DNA of 64,000 nucleotides from Beijerinckiaceae bacterium (lineage in GTDB: Bacteria > Pseudomonadota > Alphaproteobacteria > Rhizobiales > Beijerinckiaceae), in assembly GCA_004564215.1 (NCBI GenBank), contig CP024846.1, positions 1,426,001 through 1,490,000 of the forward strand, given 5' to 3'. A program made the position numbers and the translations under genes. Each line of letters starts with the position of its first letter. Within the stretch, counting starts at the first letter, position 1. Below are positions 16,505 through 25,101 of this stretch, piece after piece. Below the pieces are notes generated by a model. It was not told where the DNA came from. It saw only the letters and a program-made list of their open reading frames with translations, and made no database searches.

Positions 16505-18634
16505 TCAGCCGCCGATCTTCGAAAAATCGGCCACCTCATGCACGGCCCGGCGCAGTCCATTCAAAAGGCGAAGACGGTTTTTGCGTAATTCGGGATCGGC
16601 CGCATTTACGGTCACGCGGTCAAAAAAAGCATCGACCGGGGCCCGAAGCTCGGAGAGAGCCCGCATTGCGGTCTCGAAATCTTCGGACTCGACGCTCACT
16701 CTTGCCGTCTTGGCTGCCGTCTCCAAGCCCGCGGCCAGCGCTTTCTCCTCAGGCTCCATAAGCAGAGCCGGAGAATAATTTTCAGCGAAGGAAGCGCTTT
16801 CTTGCGCCGTCGATTTTTTCTCTTCGGCACGGAGGATATTCGCAGCACGCCGGTAGCCGGCGAGCAGGTTCTTCCCCTCCTCAGTGTCGAGGAAACGTCC
16901 CAGCGCTTCGACGCGCCGAACGATCAAAAGAAGATCGTCTTGGCCCGGAAGAGCAAATACCGCGTCGATCAGATCGTGCCGCGCCCCGTGCTCGCGCAAA
17001 TAAACTTTGAGACGATCGCCAAAAAAACTCAGGAGTTGATCGAATAGCTCATCTGGGCCGAGCGATGCTTTCCGTTCGCTCAAAAAGCCCGCGTGTGTGT
17101 GTGCCGCCGCGAGGAGAGAACGCAGCGGCAAACGCAGCTCGTTTTCGAGCACCAGCGCGATGATACCAAGCGCCGAGCGGCGCAAAGCATAAGGATCCTT
17201 GCTGCCGGTGGGCTTTTCATCGATCGCAAAAAAACCGACCAGCAGATCGAGCTTGTCGGCCAAGGCAACGGTGATCGCAACCGGATTGGAAGGGACGCGA
17301 TCGCTCGGGCCTTGCGGCTTGTAGTGATCCTCGATGGCCTCGGCGACACTGGCGTGTTCCCCCTGGGCGAGCGCGTAATAGCGTCCCATCACGCCCTGCA
17401 ATTCAGGGAATTCGCCGACCATTTCAGACGTCAAATCGGCCTTGGCAAGAGCTGCTGCGCGCTCGACGAGGCCAACGTCGGCGCCGGTGTAGGCCGCAAT
17501 ATCGCGGGCCAGCAAAACCAATCTCTTGCTTCGGCCGCCTTCACTGCCAAGCTTCTCGTGGAAGATCATCTGATCGAGCTTGGCCAACCGGTCTTCGAGT
17601 TTGACCTTGAGGTCGGTTTCCCAAAAAAACTTGGCATCGGAGAGCCGAGCCTGCACAACCCGCCCGTTCCCGGCGGCAATCGCCGTTCCGCCATCGCTGC
17701 CTTCGATATTGGCGACGAGCACAAACTTATGACTGAGCTTCCCGCTGTGCGGGTCCCGCAACACAAAACATTTCTGGTTGGCGCGAATTGTGGTCCGGAT
17801 GACCTCGGGCGGGATATCGAGAAAGGCCGCGTCAAATTCACCGATCAGCACCACCGGCCATTCGACCAGCCCGGCCACTTCCTGCAACAGCGATTCATCT
17901 TCAACAAGTTCGAGGCCATGCGCGAGGGCGAGGTCGCGGGCATCGTAAAGAATCATGTCTCGCCGCCGGGCCGGATCAAGCACGACCTTGGCTCTTTCGA
18001 GCGCTTGAACATAATCGTCGAAGCGGCGCACCTTGATTTTCCCGGGCGCCATAAATCTATGGCCGAAAGTTATATTGGCAGCGCTCACGCCATCGAGAGC
18101 GAAGGGAACCACTTCCGTATCTTCCGTCTCGGGACCGAAAGTGGCGAGAATGGCGTGTAGCGGGCGCACCCAGCGTAAAGCATCCGCGCGAGCCGAAGCC
18201 GCCCCCCATCGCATCGACTTGGGCCAGGGAAAACTTCTGAGGACGGCGGGCAAGATTTCGCTCAAAACCTCAATTGTGTTTCTGCCTTTTTGCTCGATCA
18301 CGGCGACATAGAACTCGCCCTTTTTCGAATCGCTCGCGATTTTGGCTTCCGTCAGCGAAGCGAGGCCCGCGTTTTTCAGAAAGCCCTGGATCGCGGCTTC
18401 GGGGGCGCCGAGCCGCGGTCCTTTCCTTTCCTCCCGCGTGTCGGGCTGCTTGGTGGGCAAATCCGAGACGTGCAAGGCAAGACGCCGCGGTGTCACAAAA
18501 CTCGCGGCGCCTTCATACGAAAGCCCGCGCTCTGCCAAGGCCTCGGTTACGAGGCGGCGGAGATCCTCGGCCGCCTGCGCCTGCATGCGCGCGGGTATCT
18601 CTTCGCAGAAAATTTCAAGAAGAAGGTCTGGCAT
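16505..18634 (-). CDS. glyS: Glycine--tRNA ligase beta subunit
   Basis: A 709-residue protein starting [18 protein letters not shown] at 18634, the canonical GlyS N-terminus; the open frame upstream to 18760 is not conserved. The core has [12 protein letters not shown], the LPKSMRWG-like segment [10 protein letters not shown], and the C-terminal anticodon-binding DALR-like domain. GlyS pairs with GlyQ as the alpha2beta2 glycyl-tRNA synthetase, charging tRNA-Gly in the cytoplasm. glyQ lies upstream on the same strand, but an opposite-strand exported-protein gene separates the two by about 800 bp. glyS therefore probably has its own promoter or a long shared transcript. Confidence 0.95.
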   Translation of the reverse strand: MPDLLLEIFCEEIPARMQAQAAEDLRRLVTEALAERGLSYEGAASFVTPRRLALHVSDLPTKQPDTREERKGPRLGAPEAAIQGFLKNAGLASLTEAKIASDSKKGEFYVAVIEQKGRNTIEVLSEILPAVLRSFPWPKSMRWGAASARADALRWVRPLHAILATFGPETEDTEVVPFALDGVSAANITFGHRFMAPGKIKVRRFDDYVQALERAKVVLDPARRRDMILYDARDLALAHGLELVEDESLLQEVAGLVEWPVVLIGEFDAAFLDIPPEVIRTTIRANQKCFVLRDPHSGKLSHKFVLVANIEGSDGGTAIAAGNGRVVQARLSDAKFFWETDLKVKLEDRLAKLDQMIFHEKLGSEGGRSKRLVLLARDIAAYTGADVGLVERAAALAKADLTSEMVGEFPELQGVMGRYYALAQGEHASVAEAIEDHYKPQGPSDRVPSNPVAITVALADKLDLLVGFFAIDEKPTGSKDPYALRRSALGIIALVLENELRLPLRSLLAAAHTHAGFLSERKASLGPDELFDQLLSFFGDRLKVYLREHGARHDLIDAVFALPGQDDLLLIVRRVEALGRFLDTEEGKNLLAGYRRAANILRAEEKKSTAQESASFAENYSPALLMEPEEKALAAGLETAAKTARVSVESEDFETAMRALSELRAPVDAFFDRVTVNAADPELRKNRLRLLNGLRRAVHEVADFSKIGG

Positions 18635-18814
18635 TGGATCGCGTCGGGCGCCTTTAGGAGGGGAATGAAGGGTTCGGTTGTATAGGCACGAGTCCGCCAG
18701 CAAGGGAAACCCGCAAAAAAAGGGGTCTATGGTGATCAATTTTATTGCGGAACGGAACAACGATAACGGGAAAGTGTTAGGCGAACCTTAGTGGGCCCCT
18801 ATTGGAGGAACGCC

Positions 18815-19303
18815 ATGAATATCGCAAAAATTTCGATAGTCTCAGGTTCCTTAATGCTCGCGGCCACGTCGACGGTGTCGGCGGGACCGATGAGTGTTGC
18901 AGGTTCGAACATTGTTACGCCCCCGGCTCAGGTGGAACGAGTCCAGTACTGGTATCCAGGATATGGATACGGTTGGAACGCGGGTGCGGCAGTAGCTGGC
19001 ACAGCCCTTGGGTTGCTTTCGCTGGGGACAGCGGGAGCGCTCGGTGGCGGTTACGGCTACGGCTATGGCTATCCGTACGGCTATTATGCTGGCTACGGCT
19101 ATCCTGCTTATCGCTATGCATATTATCGGCCATATCGGTATGGGTGGTATCGCCCCTATCGTGCTTATGCCTATTACCGGCCGTATTATCGCCATCATGC
19201 CTATTGGCGTCCGCATCGCCATTATGCTTATTATCGCACGGTCTATACAGGTCGGAGCGTCTATTATCACCACCGGCATCATCGGTGGCATTGCCATTAT
19301 TGA
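18815..19303 (+). CDS. Exported Gly/Tyr-rich low-complexity protein
   Basis: A 162-residue protein with GGAGG 6 nt before the ATG at 18815. Residues 1-24 are a signal peptide (MNIAKISIVSGSLMLAATSTVSAG). Then comes a short hydrophobic Gly/Ala patch (AAVAGTALGLLSLGTAGALGG), followed by GYGYGYPYGYYAGYGY-type repeats and a Tyr/Arg/His-rich tail (YRPYRYGWYRPYRAY, HHRHHRWHCHY). Such Rhizobiales proteins are exported and of unknown function; envelope or metal association is a guess. It is encoded opposite to glyQ and glyS and between them. A terminator with TTTGTTTT follows. Confidence 0.75.
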   Translation: MNIAKISIVSGSLMLAATSTVSAGPMSVAGSNIVTPPAQVERVQYWYPGYGYGWNAGAAVAGTALGLLSLGTAGALGGGYGYGYGYPYGYYAGYGYPAYRYAYYRPYRYGWYRPYRAYAYYRPYYRHHAYWRPHRHYAYYRTVYTGRSVYYHHRHHRWHCHY

Positions 19304-19375
19304 GGCCCGCTTCGTCACGCAGCCGGCAGCTTCGGTCAAACCCGAGGCCTGCCGGTTTAGCTGGCGCCCTTGACT

Positions 19376-19412
19376 GCCGACCCTTCTCAAAGGGCGTTGG
19401 CGGCTTTGTTTT
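19376..19412 (+). terminator. Intrinsic terminator of the Gly/Tyr-rich gene
   Basis: Outer GCCG (19376-19379) pairs with CGGC (19401-19404); inner CCCTT (19381-19385) pairs with AAGGG (19390-19394). TTTGTTTT follows directly at 19405-19412. It ends 22 bp before the convergent glyQ stop. Confidence 0.6.
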
Positions 19413-19434
19413 GCAAAGGCGGTGGACCAAGAGC

Positions 19435-20379
19435 CTAGGCGCCACCGCCTTCTGTCTTGAGCCAGGCCACACCGCAGGCTTTAGCAAGGTCGCGCACCCG
19501 TAAAATATAGCTTTGCCGCTCGGTCACCGAGATGACTCCGCGCGCATCGAGCAGGTTGAAGAGATGCGAGGCCTTGATGCACTGATCGTAGGCCGGCAGA
19601 ACCATCCCATGGCGGCCGCCTTCGTCCCCTCGATCGAGCAGCGCCCGGCAGGAAGCTTCGGCATCCCTGAAATGCCGGAACAACACATCGACATCAGCAG
19701 CCTCGAAATTATAGCGTGAGTATTCCTGCTCCGCCTGGGTGAAGACCTCGCCATAGCTGACTTTCTCGGCCCCCTCGCCGCCATTGAAATTCAGGTCATA
19801 GACGTTGTCGACGCCTTGCACATACATTGCGAGCCGTTCGAGTCCGTAGGTCAATTCACCAGACACCGGCGCGCACTCAATTCCAGCAACCTGCTGGAAA
19901 TAGGTAAATTGGGACACTTCCATCCCATCACACCAGCATTCCCAGCCCAGGCCCCAGGCTCCGAGCGTGGGACTTTCCCAATCATCCTCGACGAAACGGA
20001 CATCGTGGACCTTGAGGTCGATGCCAATGGCTGCGAGCGATGCCAGATAGAGCGCCTGAAGATCGGGCGGCGACGGTTTCAGGATCACTTGGAACTGATA
20101 AAAGTGTTGCAGGCGATTCGGGTTCTCGCCATAGCGCCCATCCTTGGGCCGACGCGAGGGCTGCACATAGGCCGCCTTCCACGGGCGAGGGCCGAGCGAG
20201 CGGAGCGCCGTGGCCGGGTGAAACGTCCCTGCTCCCATTTCCATGTCGTAGGGCTGCAGGATGAGGCAGCCTTCCACACTCCAGAAATTCTGCAAGGTGA
20301 GAATAAGATCCTGAAACGAGCGAGCGGGATCGAGCGATCGAGTCCCTTTGTCCTTGGCTGCAAGGTCCGCGTTATTCAT
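19435..20379 (-). CDS. glyQ: Glycine--tRNA ligase alpha subunit
   Basis: A 314-residue class II aminoacyl-tRNA synthetase catalytic subunit. Clear GlyQ segments are [55 protein letters not shown] and [20 protein letters not shown]. GlyQ makes glycyl-adenylate and transfers it to tRNA-Gly together with GlyS. The length matches the family (about 300). The ATG at 20379 gives the usual short N-terminal lead. It is divergent from a small exported-protein gene across 227 bp. Confidence 0.96.
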   Translation of the reverse strand: MNNADLAAKDKGTRSLDPARSFQDLILTLQNFWSVEGCLILQPYDMEMGAGTFHPATALRSLGPRPWKAAYVQPSRRPKDGRYGENPNRLQHFYQFQVILKPSPPDLQALYLASLAAIGIDLKVHDVRFVEDDWESPTLGAWGLGWECWCDGMEVSQFTYFQQVAGIECAPVSGELTYGLERLAMYVQGVDNVYDLNFNGGEGAEKVSYGEVFTQAEQEYSRYNFEAADVDVLFRHFRDAEASCRALLDRGDEGGRHGMVLPAYDQCIKASHLFNLLDARGVISVTERQSYILRVRDLAKACGVAWLKTEGGGA

Positions 20380-20606
20380 GATCAGCCGACCGCATGACCG
20401 GAACCTCTTTCAACCAACCGGCGGTCCGCAGGGACCATGCCAAAAAAACCGGATCGCTTCATCGCGCGATATTTCCATTAAACGGGCTGGGCAAGAGCCG
20501 CAACGGCGTTATCTTTTTAGGGTCGCTAGCGGTGATATTTTACCTTTGATGGGGCCAGAGCGGCAATTCTGACCGGCTCCAAGGTTATTGATTCAAGGAG
20601 GAAAAA

Positions 20607-20912
20607 ATGAAGCTCTTGCGGATCATGGTCGTCGCGGCCCTAACCGCCTTTGGCGTCATTGTTGGCGGCGGCGGCGTGCATGCGACCCCCGCGACCGGGG
20701 TTTTATCGGGAGCACCCGCCGTCAAAGGCTTGCAAACGCGCCTCGGAGCCGCGCCTGTCGAAAAGGCCTATTATTATTACAGGCGTCATTATTGGCATCC
20801 TTATTATCGCCGCTACTATTGGCATCGGCGCTATTATCGCCCCTATTGGCATCGGCGCTATTATCGTCCGTATTGGCATCGCCGCTATTGGCATAGGCGG
20901 TATTACTGGTAA
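20607..20912 (+). CDS. Exported Tyr/Arg/Trp/His-rich repeat protein
   Basis: A 101-residue protein with AAGGAGG before the ATG. Residues 1-27 form a signal peptide (MKLLRIMVVAALTAFGVIVGGGGVHA). After a short linker the C-terminal half is built almost entirely of YYYRRHYWHPYY and YWHRRYYRP units, made by a 27-bp tandem repeat in the DNA. It is strongly basic and aromatic, so it could bind polyanions, heme or metal; none of this is shown. A two-part hairpin lies just downstream. It belongs to a trio of low-complexity exported proteins around glyQ. Confidence 0.7.
   Translation: MKLLRIMVVAALTAFGVIVGGGGVHATPATGVLSGAPAVKGLQTRLGAAPVEKAYYYYRRHYWHPYYRRYYWHRRYYRPYWHRRYYRPYWHRRYWHRRYYW
20816..20896 (+). 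repeat. 27-bp tandem repeat, 3 copies, inside the Tyr/Arg/Trp-rich gene
   Basis: Units at 20816-20842, 20843-20869 and 20870-20896. The first two differ at one position; the third is more diverged. The unit length is a multiple of three and encodes about nine residues (roughly YWHRRYYRP), so copy number can change without a frameshift. Confidence 0.8.
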
Positions 20913-20931
20913 CAATCATCTCAATTTGAAT

Positions 20932-20979
20932 CGGCCGGCCTTACTCTAATGATTACATACCATTAGATGCAGCCGGCCG
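20932..20979. terminator. Two-tier hairpin downstream of the Tyr/Arg/Trp-rich gene
   Basis: Outer arms CGGCCGGC (20932-20939) and GCCGGCCG (20972-20979) enclose inner arms TCTAATG (20945-20951) and CATTAGA (20961-20967). It starts 20 bp after the stop codon and 80 bp before the His-rich gene. It is a likely terminator or attenuating structure, although no T-run follows. Confidence 0.5.
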
Positions 20980-21059
20980 GCTTGACCACGGCGCAAATCT
21001 AAAGCATGCTCGAAATGTCGTTTTGGCATCTGACGTAAAATATTTATGGAGTAATCCAA

Positions 21060-21356
21060 ATGAAGATATCAAAGACATTAGGTTTGGTCGTGGCAACCGC
21101 TTTCGCCGCAGCGTTTAACTTTAATATGGCTCTGGCAGCGCCCGTCACGGGAGGCGCGGACCCGATCGCCCTCAATCAGCCTGCCGCGGCGAACGGGCTT
21201 ATTCAAAAAGTCCGGCATATGGGCGGCCCGGACCGGCATGGACCCGGCCACCATCCCCACCATGGCCATCACGACCATCACCACCATGGCCATCACCACC
21301 ATGGTCATCATGACCATCATCACCATGGCCATCACGGCCATCATCACGAGATGTAG
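21060..21356 (+). CDS. Exported His-rich (GHH/DHH repeat) protein
   Basis: A 98-residue protein. Residues 1-27 are a signal peptide (MKISKTLGLVVATAFAAAFNFNMALA). The C-terminal third is almost pure His with Gly and Asp (HGPGHHPHHGHHDHHHHGHH and onward), ending HHHEM. His tracts of this kind bind Ni, Co, Cu or Zn, so a periplasmic metal buffer is a reasonable inference. Unlike HypB- or SlyD-type His tails, there is no attached enzyme domain. A perfect 9-bp terminator hairpin follows. Confidence 0.75.
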   Translation: MKISKTLGLVVATAFAAAFNFNMALAAPVTGGADPIALNQPAAANGLIQKVRHMGGPDRHGPGHHPHHGHHDHHHHGHHHHGHHDHHHHGHHGHHHEM

Positions 21357-21391
21357 TTTCCGCCGATTGCGTCAAGCAAAGCTCGTTATTC

Positions 21392-21423
21392 GGCCAAGGG
21401 CGACATCCGTAGCTCCCTTGGCC
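21392..21423. terminator. Perfect 9-bp stem terminator after the His-rich gene
   Basis: GGCCAAGGG (21392-21400) pairs exactly with CCCTTGGCC (21415-21423) around a 14-nt loop. A C/T-rich stretch ending TTTT follows on the plus strand. It lies between the His-rich gene and the trmN6 3' fragment and could serve both directions. Confidence 0.65.
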
Positions 21424-21435
21424 CCGGCCCCCCTT

Positions 21436-21741
21436 TTACCATTCGATTGTTCCGCATCCTCGATGGATCGCGTCGGCAGCGGGCGAAAACGCCTCTCCCT
21501 CGTGAAGAATGAGAGGGGCCGCAATCGCAAGCGGCGCGCGGCTCCCTTTTTTCCCCCGCACAAGTATACGAATCGCTGCGAGGTCCCGCCGGGGATAGAC
21601 TGGCAGGATCGTGATGCGGCCGACACGCCCTGTCAGAGTGTCAATGATAATGGGCAAAGCATCCGGGTGATGCATCAGGATAAATAATCCACCTGGCTCA
21701 ACGCGGGCCGCCAACACCAACGACCCGGCAGCTATCTGGTG
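21436..21741 (-). pseudogene. Truncated duplicate of the 3' end of the trmN6-like methyltransferase gene
   Basis: A frame of about 94-100 codons matching only the C-terminal third of the intact methyltransferase at 23861-24634. It begins around IAAGSLVLAARVEPGG and runs to IHRGCGTIEW plus a stop. It lacks the SAM-binding domain and the NPPF motif, so it cannot be a working enzyme. Its last 116 bp (21461-21576) match the intact gene at 115 of 116 positions, while its upstream part is clearly diverged (for example ILMHHPDALPIIIDTLTGRV against LLIHRPDALPDIFTALAGRI). The GH85 gene separates the two copies. This is a relic of recombination at this gene end. Confidence 0.8.
21461..21576 (+). repeat. 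116-bp direct repeat, left copy (in trmN6 3' fragment)
   Basis: Identical to 23886-24001 for the first 104 bases, then one mismatch (T against A at 21565), then 11 identical bases. Same orientation in both copies. Together they bracket the GH85 gene with 2.3 kb between them. Confidence 0.9.
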
Positions 21742-21777
21742 AATGTCGGTTATTGAGCGATCGTCAGGAGAAATGCC

Positions 21778-23793
21778 ATGGCAGAGCAGCTAGCGCCAAC
21801 AATGAGATCGTTCACGACGATAGCGGAACTTCGTAGTAACTGGCGCCAGGAAGAATCAAACGTGGCCCGCGTACCGCTCGCCGCAAGAACACCACTGCCC
21901 AGCAATGCCAAAACATCGCTGATGGGATTCGACATGGGCGAGTTCCAGTTTGATCCGTGGTTCACGAAGTGGAGCCAAGGTGCTTGCGGGGCAGAAGGTA
22001 ATCGCTCTGCCGCAAATGTCTATAATTTCAGCTTCTGGCAGTATGTGGACATCAGCTACTACTATGGACACCAGCTGCTCACTGTCCCACCCACGGTTTG
22101 GACTAATGCTGCGCATAAGAACGGAGTACTGAGCCTCGGTACGTTAGGTCTGAATTGGTATGAGCAAGAGAATGTGGGCAAGTTTGACCTCGATGACGTG
22201 AAGGCCATGCTCACGAAACGTCCTGCGCAACCAGATCCGAAGAGAATGTATCTGGAAGAATGCATTGACGTGATGAAAAAGATTGCTGGCTACTATGGAT
22301 TCGATGGCTATTTAGTAAATTTTGAACCGGAGGCGGGCGTGAACCTATCCGCCTTCAAGCCCGGCATGATGCAATTGCTCTCTGCTCTGAAAACTGCTGG
22401 ACTGACAATGCTCTGGTATGACTCGACGTTTAGCAGCGAGAATGGTTTCTATGATAACCGCCTCACAGGGGCTCAATACGAATTCTTTACCGCTGCAAAT
22501 AACTTCCAAGCTAATTACTTTTGGGGAACTCGATTTAAAGATACTGAAAAGTATCCACAGCTCTCATGGGAAGTGCTCAAAGCCAAAAACTCTGCGACGG
22601 CTCTAGACGACCGTAAGCGCGTATTCATGGCCGTCGACTGTTCAAAAGATCGCCGTACTCCCCCTTACGAATCGCCGTTCTTTTTCCAAACTCTCGCTCT
22701 GATCAACTCGAGCATCCAAGACCCGCCTAATTTTTTTACGGGGCTGGGTCTCTATTATCCAGCCTGGGTCATGTACGATCTCAGATTCCCGCCTGGCGAC
22801 AAGGTAACGGACAAATTGCCCGACCGCGAAACCTTTCACAACAATGATGAAGCGTTTTGGTGCGGCACGAAGGACCTGATTGATTTTCCAAAACCACATG
22901 AAGGCCGCACAGTGCTGCCAAATGAATGTATGAGTTTTTACTTGCACGAACGTTCGGTGATCCGTTCTGCGCCATTTGTGACCACGTTTAACGACGGCGA
23001 GGGACTTTTCTATAACGTTGCCGGCGAAACCTTGTCCAAGGGGCCATGGAACAACTTAAGCGATCAAAGTGTATTGCCCTCGTTTCGATACAAATTTGCA
23101 AACACTGACAGCAAGACGAACAAGACAAAGCTTCAATACACTGATCCTGCCACCATATACACGGGAGGCTCAAGTCTATCAATCGATCTCTCCAAGATTG
23201 GAGTAGGCGGCTCACTGAACATCGTCCTTTTCAGAACGGAGTTCAAAGTGACGCCAACGAGCACAATTGGGCTCGTGGCAAAATTCTCTAGCAGCAAGGC
23301 CAACTTGACTTTGAAAGTTTCACGGCGGGGTTTTGACACAATCTCTATACCGGTAGAACAATCTATACCTTTAGAAAACGGCTGGACCCGTTACGTTTTT
23401 GATCTCAACAAGGGTGCAGCCGAGCAAGTTGTAACCGTTATTGGGCTCAACATAGAGGTCATGGCCACACCCACAATTTTTACTATAGGCGAACTGGCTC
23501 TGCTGGACAGCGCGCAAAGAATCGATCCGTCGCCTATTATGGACTTTCCTGGCGACTCAAAGGAGCTGGACTGGAGCAAGAACTTTCGCTCATCATCGCA
23601 TTATCGCGTCTATGGCGTCTTAGGCAAAACCAGCTATTTGCTCGGTATCGCCTACAACTGCTTTTACCGAACGAAGTACGAGACTTGGGCTGGCGTGGTT
23701 GATGCAGTCCACATATTCAACACTGAACAATCGGGATTCACGAGTTACAAGGTCCAAGAGATCACCGCAGATGGTAACTACACGCCGCTCTAA
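21778..23793 (+). CDS. GH85 endo-beta-N-acetylglucosaminidase (ENGase)
   Basis: A 671-residue protein. The N-terminal TIM barrel (about 45-350) contains FSFWQYVDISYYYGHQ, PPTVWTNAAHKNGVLSLGT and the GH85 catalytic motif GFDGYLVNFEPEAG. N181 and E183 have the N-x-E spacing of the ENGase active site. Beta-rich C-terminal domains follow (about 400-670). GH85 enzymes cleave the chitobiose core of N-glycans by a substrate-assisted mechanism. AGGAG lies 7 nt before the ATG. No signal peptide is visible, as in eukaryotic cytosolic ENGases. The gene is visibly A/T-richer than its surroundings (26 of 60 G+C at 22441-22500), and its codon choice differs. It is likely horizontally acquired. Confidence 0.85.
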   Translation: MAEQLAPTMRSFTTIAELRSNWRQEESNVARVPLAARTPLPSNAKTSLMGFDMGEFQFDPWFTKWSQGACGAEGNRSAANVYNFSFWQYVDISYYYGHQLLTVPPTVWTNAAHKNGVLSLGTLGLNWYEQENVGKFDLDDVKAMLTKRPAQPDPKRMYLEECIDVMKKIAGYYGFDGYLVNFEPEAGVNLSAFKPGMMQLLSALKTAGLTMLWYDSTFSSENGFYDNRLTGAQYEFFTAANNFQANYFWGTRFKDTEKYPQLSWEVLKAKNSATALDDRKRVFMAVDCSKDRRTPPYESPFFFQTLALINSSIQDPPNFFTGLGLYYPAWVMYDLRFPPGDKVTDKLPDRETFHNNDEAFWCGTKDLIDFPKPHEGRTVLPNECMSFYLHERSVIRSAPFVTTFNDGEGLFYNVAGETLSKGPWNNLSDQSVLPSFRYKFANTDSKTNKTKLQYTDPATIYTGGSSLSIDLSKIGVGGSLNIVLFRTEFKVTPTSTIGLVAKFSSSKANLTLKVSRRGFDTISIPVEQSIPLENGWTRYVFDLNKGAAEQVVTVIGLNIEVMATPTIFTIGELALLDSAQRIDPSPIMDFPGDSKELDWSKNFRSSSHYRVYGVLGKTSYLLGIAYNCFYRTKYETWAGVVDAVHIFNTEQSGFTSYKVQEITADGNYTPL

Positions 23794-23860
23794 CACCAAA
23801 AACGTTAGCAAGTAGCAACGACATCTGTGCTGCGCTTGATTGACCCCGGGGCGGCGGATG

Positions 23861-24634
23861 TCACCATTCGATCATCGCAGCGCCGCGATGGATCGCGTCG
23901 GCAGCGGGCGAAAACGCCTCTCCCTCGTGAAGAATGAGAGGGGCCGCAATCGCAAGCGGCGCGCGGCTCCCTTTTTTCCCCCGCACAAGAATACGAATCG
24001 CCCTGCCGCCTCGCCTCGCATAGACCGGCAGGACGGTCATGCCGCCGATCCGTCCGGCGAGGGCGGTGAAGATGTCAGGCAGGGCATCGGGACGATGGAT
24101 CAGAAGAAATACTCCGCCAGGCTCGACCAATGCCAACGAGGCCGCAATCCAGGCTGCGAGTGCCGCCGGACCCTGCTCCGCCATCGCATGGGCGCGCCGC
24201 TTTTGAGGTTCGGGTGAAAGCCGCGCCCGCCCCGGATCGAGAAAAGGCGGGTTGGTCAGAACAAGGGCGGCACTTTCATCGCATAATCCGGCGCCGCGAC
24301 GGCTCGGCGGCGACAAGACATCCGCCTCGATGACAAAGCCGCGCTCCGCCAAGCCATTTTTGGTGAGATTGCCGCGGGCCAGGCCCGCGATGAAGGAATC
24401 ATTCTCCACAAGGCCAATGCGCGCGCCGGGCCGCAAGACCGCGAGGGCCAGCCCTGCCGCGCCCACTCCGGCGCCCACGTCGAGGGCAAGACCGGAAAAA
24501 TCGGCGGGTGCGGCGGCGGCCAGAAGCACGGCGTCTGTCCCGCTGCGGTGGCCTTTGGCGGGCTGATCAAGGAGAAGTCGGCCGCCCAGAAACGCATCTG
24601 TGACAATCCCGGGCATCCCGAGCGTCTCAACCAT
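23861..24634 (-). CDS. tRNA1(Val) (adenine-N6)-methyltransferase-like protein (TrmN6/YfiC family)
   Basis: A 257-residue Rossmann methyltransferase. The lead GGRLLLDQPAKGHRSGTDAVLLAAAAP, SAM motif I ALDVGAGVGAAGLALA, acidic motif GLVENDS and catalytic NPPF (VLTNPPFLDP) match the TrmN6/YfiC family. It would methylate N6 of adenine in tRNA, with A37 of tRNA-Val the known E. coli target. The start overlaps the stop of the DUF2007 gene by 8 bp, indicating translational coupling. The last 116 bp are repeated at 21461-21576. Substrate by family only. Confidence 0.85.
   Translation of the reverse strand: MVETLGMPGIVTDAFLGGRLLLDQPAKGHRSGTDAVLLAAAAPADFSGLALDVGAGVGAAGLALAVLRPGARIGLVENDSFIAGLARGNLTKNGLAERGFVIEADVLSPPSRRGAGLCDESAALVLTNPPFLDPGRARLSPEPQKRRAHAMAEQGPAALAAWIAASLALVEPGGVFLLIHRPDALPDIFTALAGRIGGMTVLPVYARRGGRAIRILVRGKKGSRAPLAIAAPLILHEGEAFSPAADAIHRGAAMIEW
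23886..24001 (+). repeat. 116-bp direct repeat, right copy (3' end of intact trmN6-like gene)
   Basis: Matches 21461-21576 at 115 of 116 positions. It forms part of the intact gene's last codons (RIRILVRGKKGSRAPLAIAA region to IHRG). Similarity falls off sharply past 24001, where only protein-level resemblance continues. Confidence 0.9.
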
Positions 24635-24851
24635 CGCGCAGTTCCCCGGCGAGGCCGGCCTCCGTCAAGGCCCTTCGCGCGCGTCCGGCGGCCTCGTCGG
24701 CGACCAGGATGCGGCGCGGCAAAAACGATAAGGAGCCTTCGACAGCGCTCATATGTTGATCGGCTAGAACGACGGCAATATTGTTTTCCGCCAGGATTGC
24801 CTCAACCAGCGAAATCAGCACAAGATCGTTGGTGCGAAGCAGTTCGATCAC
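24627..24851 (-). CDS. DUF2007 domain protein
   Basis: A 74-residue protein starting at the GTG at 24851 (GGGGA about 7 nt upstream), reading MIELLRTNDLVLISLVEAIL. An in-frame upstream ATG at 24914 adds a Trp/Arg-rich stretch that does not look conserved. The conserved pattern is LLRTNDLVLIS, EAILAENNI, DQHMSAVEGS and FLPRRILVADE, as in DUF2007 (putative signal-transducing) proteins, which share a PII-like or ferredoxin-like small fold. It is the first gene of a two-gene unit with the TrmN6-like methyltransferase, and divergent from the prenyl synthase gene. Confidence 0.8.
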   Translation of the reverse strand: MIELLRTNDLVLISLVEAILAENNIAVVLADQHMSAVEGSLSFLPRRILVADEAAGRARRALTEAGLAGELRDG

Positions 24852-25101
24852 CTTAGTTCCCCACCGATATCGACCGGCCCGCCCTTCAATTTGCCATGGT
24901 GTGACGGATTGCATCTTTAATCAATCCGATGCAGTTCTTGATTTGCCGTTCGTTCCGTGCTGGGCATAAAACCCATCGGAGGTTTGCGCGCCAGCTCTTC
25001 ACGTGGGACAATAGGCCCCACAAGTTGGACCGGCTCACGCCCCAGTTGCGAAGCGCCTAGCGGCGTCCTAATAAGTGCCGCCGGCATTCGGAGATAGAAT
25101 T

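Noticed and set aside
17093..18160. 355-codon open frame antisense to glyS
   Set aside because: glyS is unmistakable on the other strand and the antisense product resembles no protein family.
20816..20896. Regular 27-bp repeats as a CRISPR array
   Set aside because: The repeats are directly adjacent without spacers, lie inside a reading frame and encode a periodic protein; no cas genes are present.
21078..21347. Antisense frame rich in Met opposite the His-rich gene
   Set aside because: Met/Val strings arise automatically from reading CAT/CAC histidine codons in reverse; there is no ribosome-binding site or sensible protein.
21392..24001. GH85 region as an insertion sequence or integrative element with att sites
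   Set aside because: No transposase, integrase, terminal inverted repeats or tRNA target is visible. The 116-bp repeats are 3' gene ends, so I report a recombination event without naming an element type.
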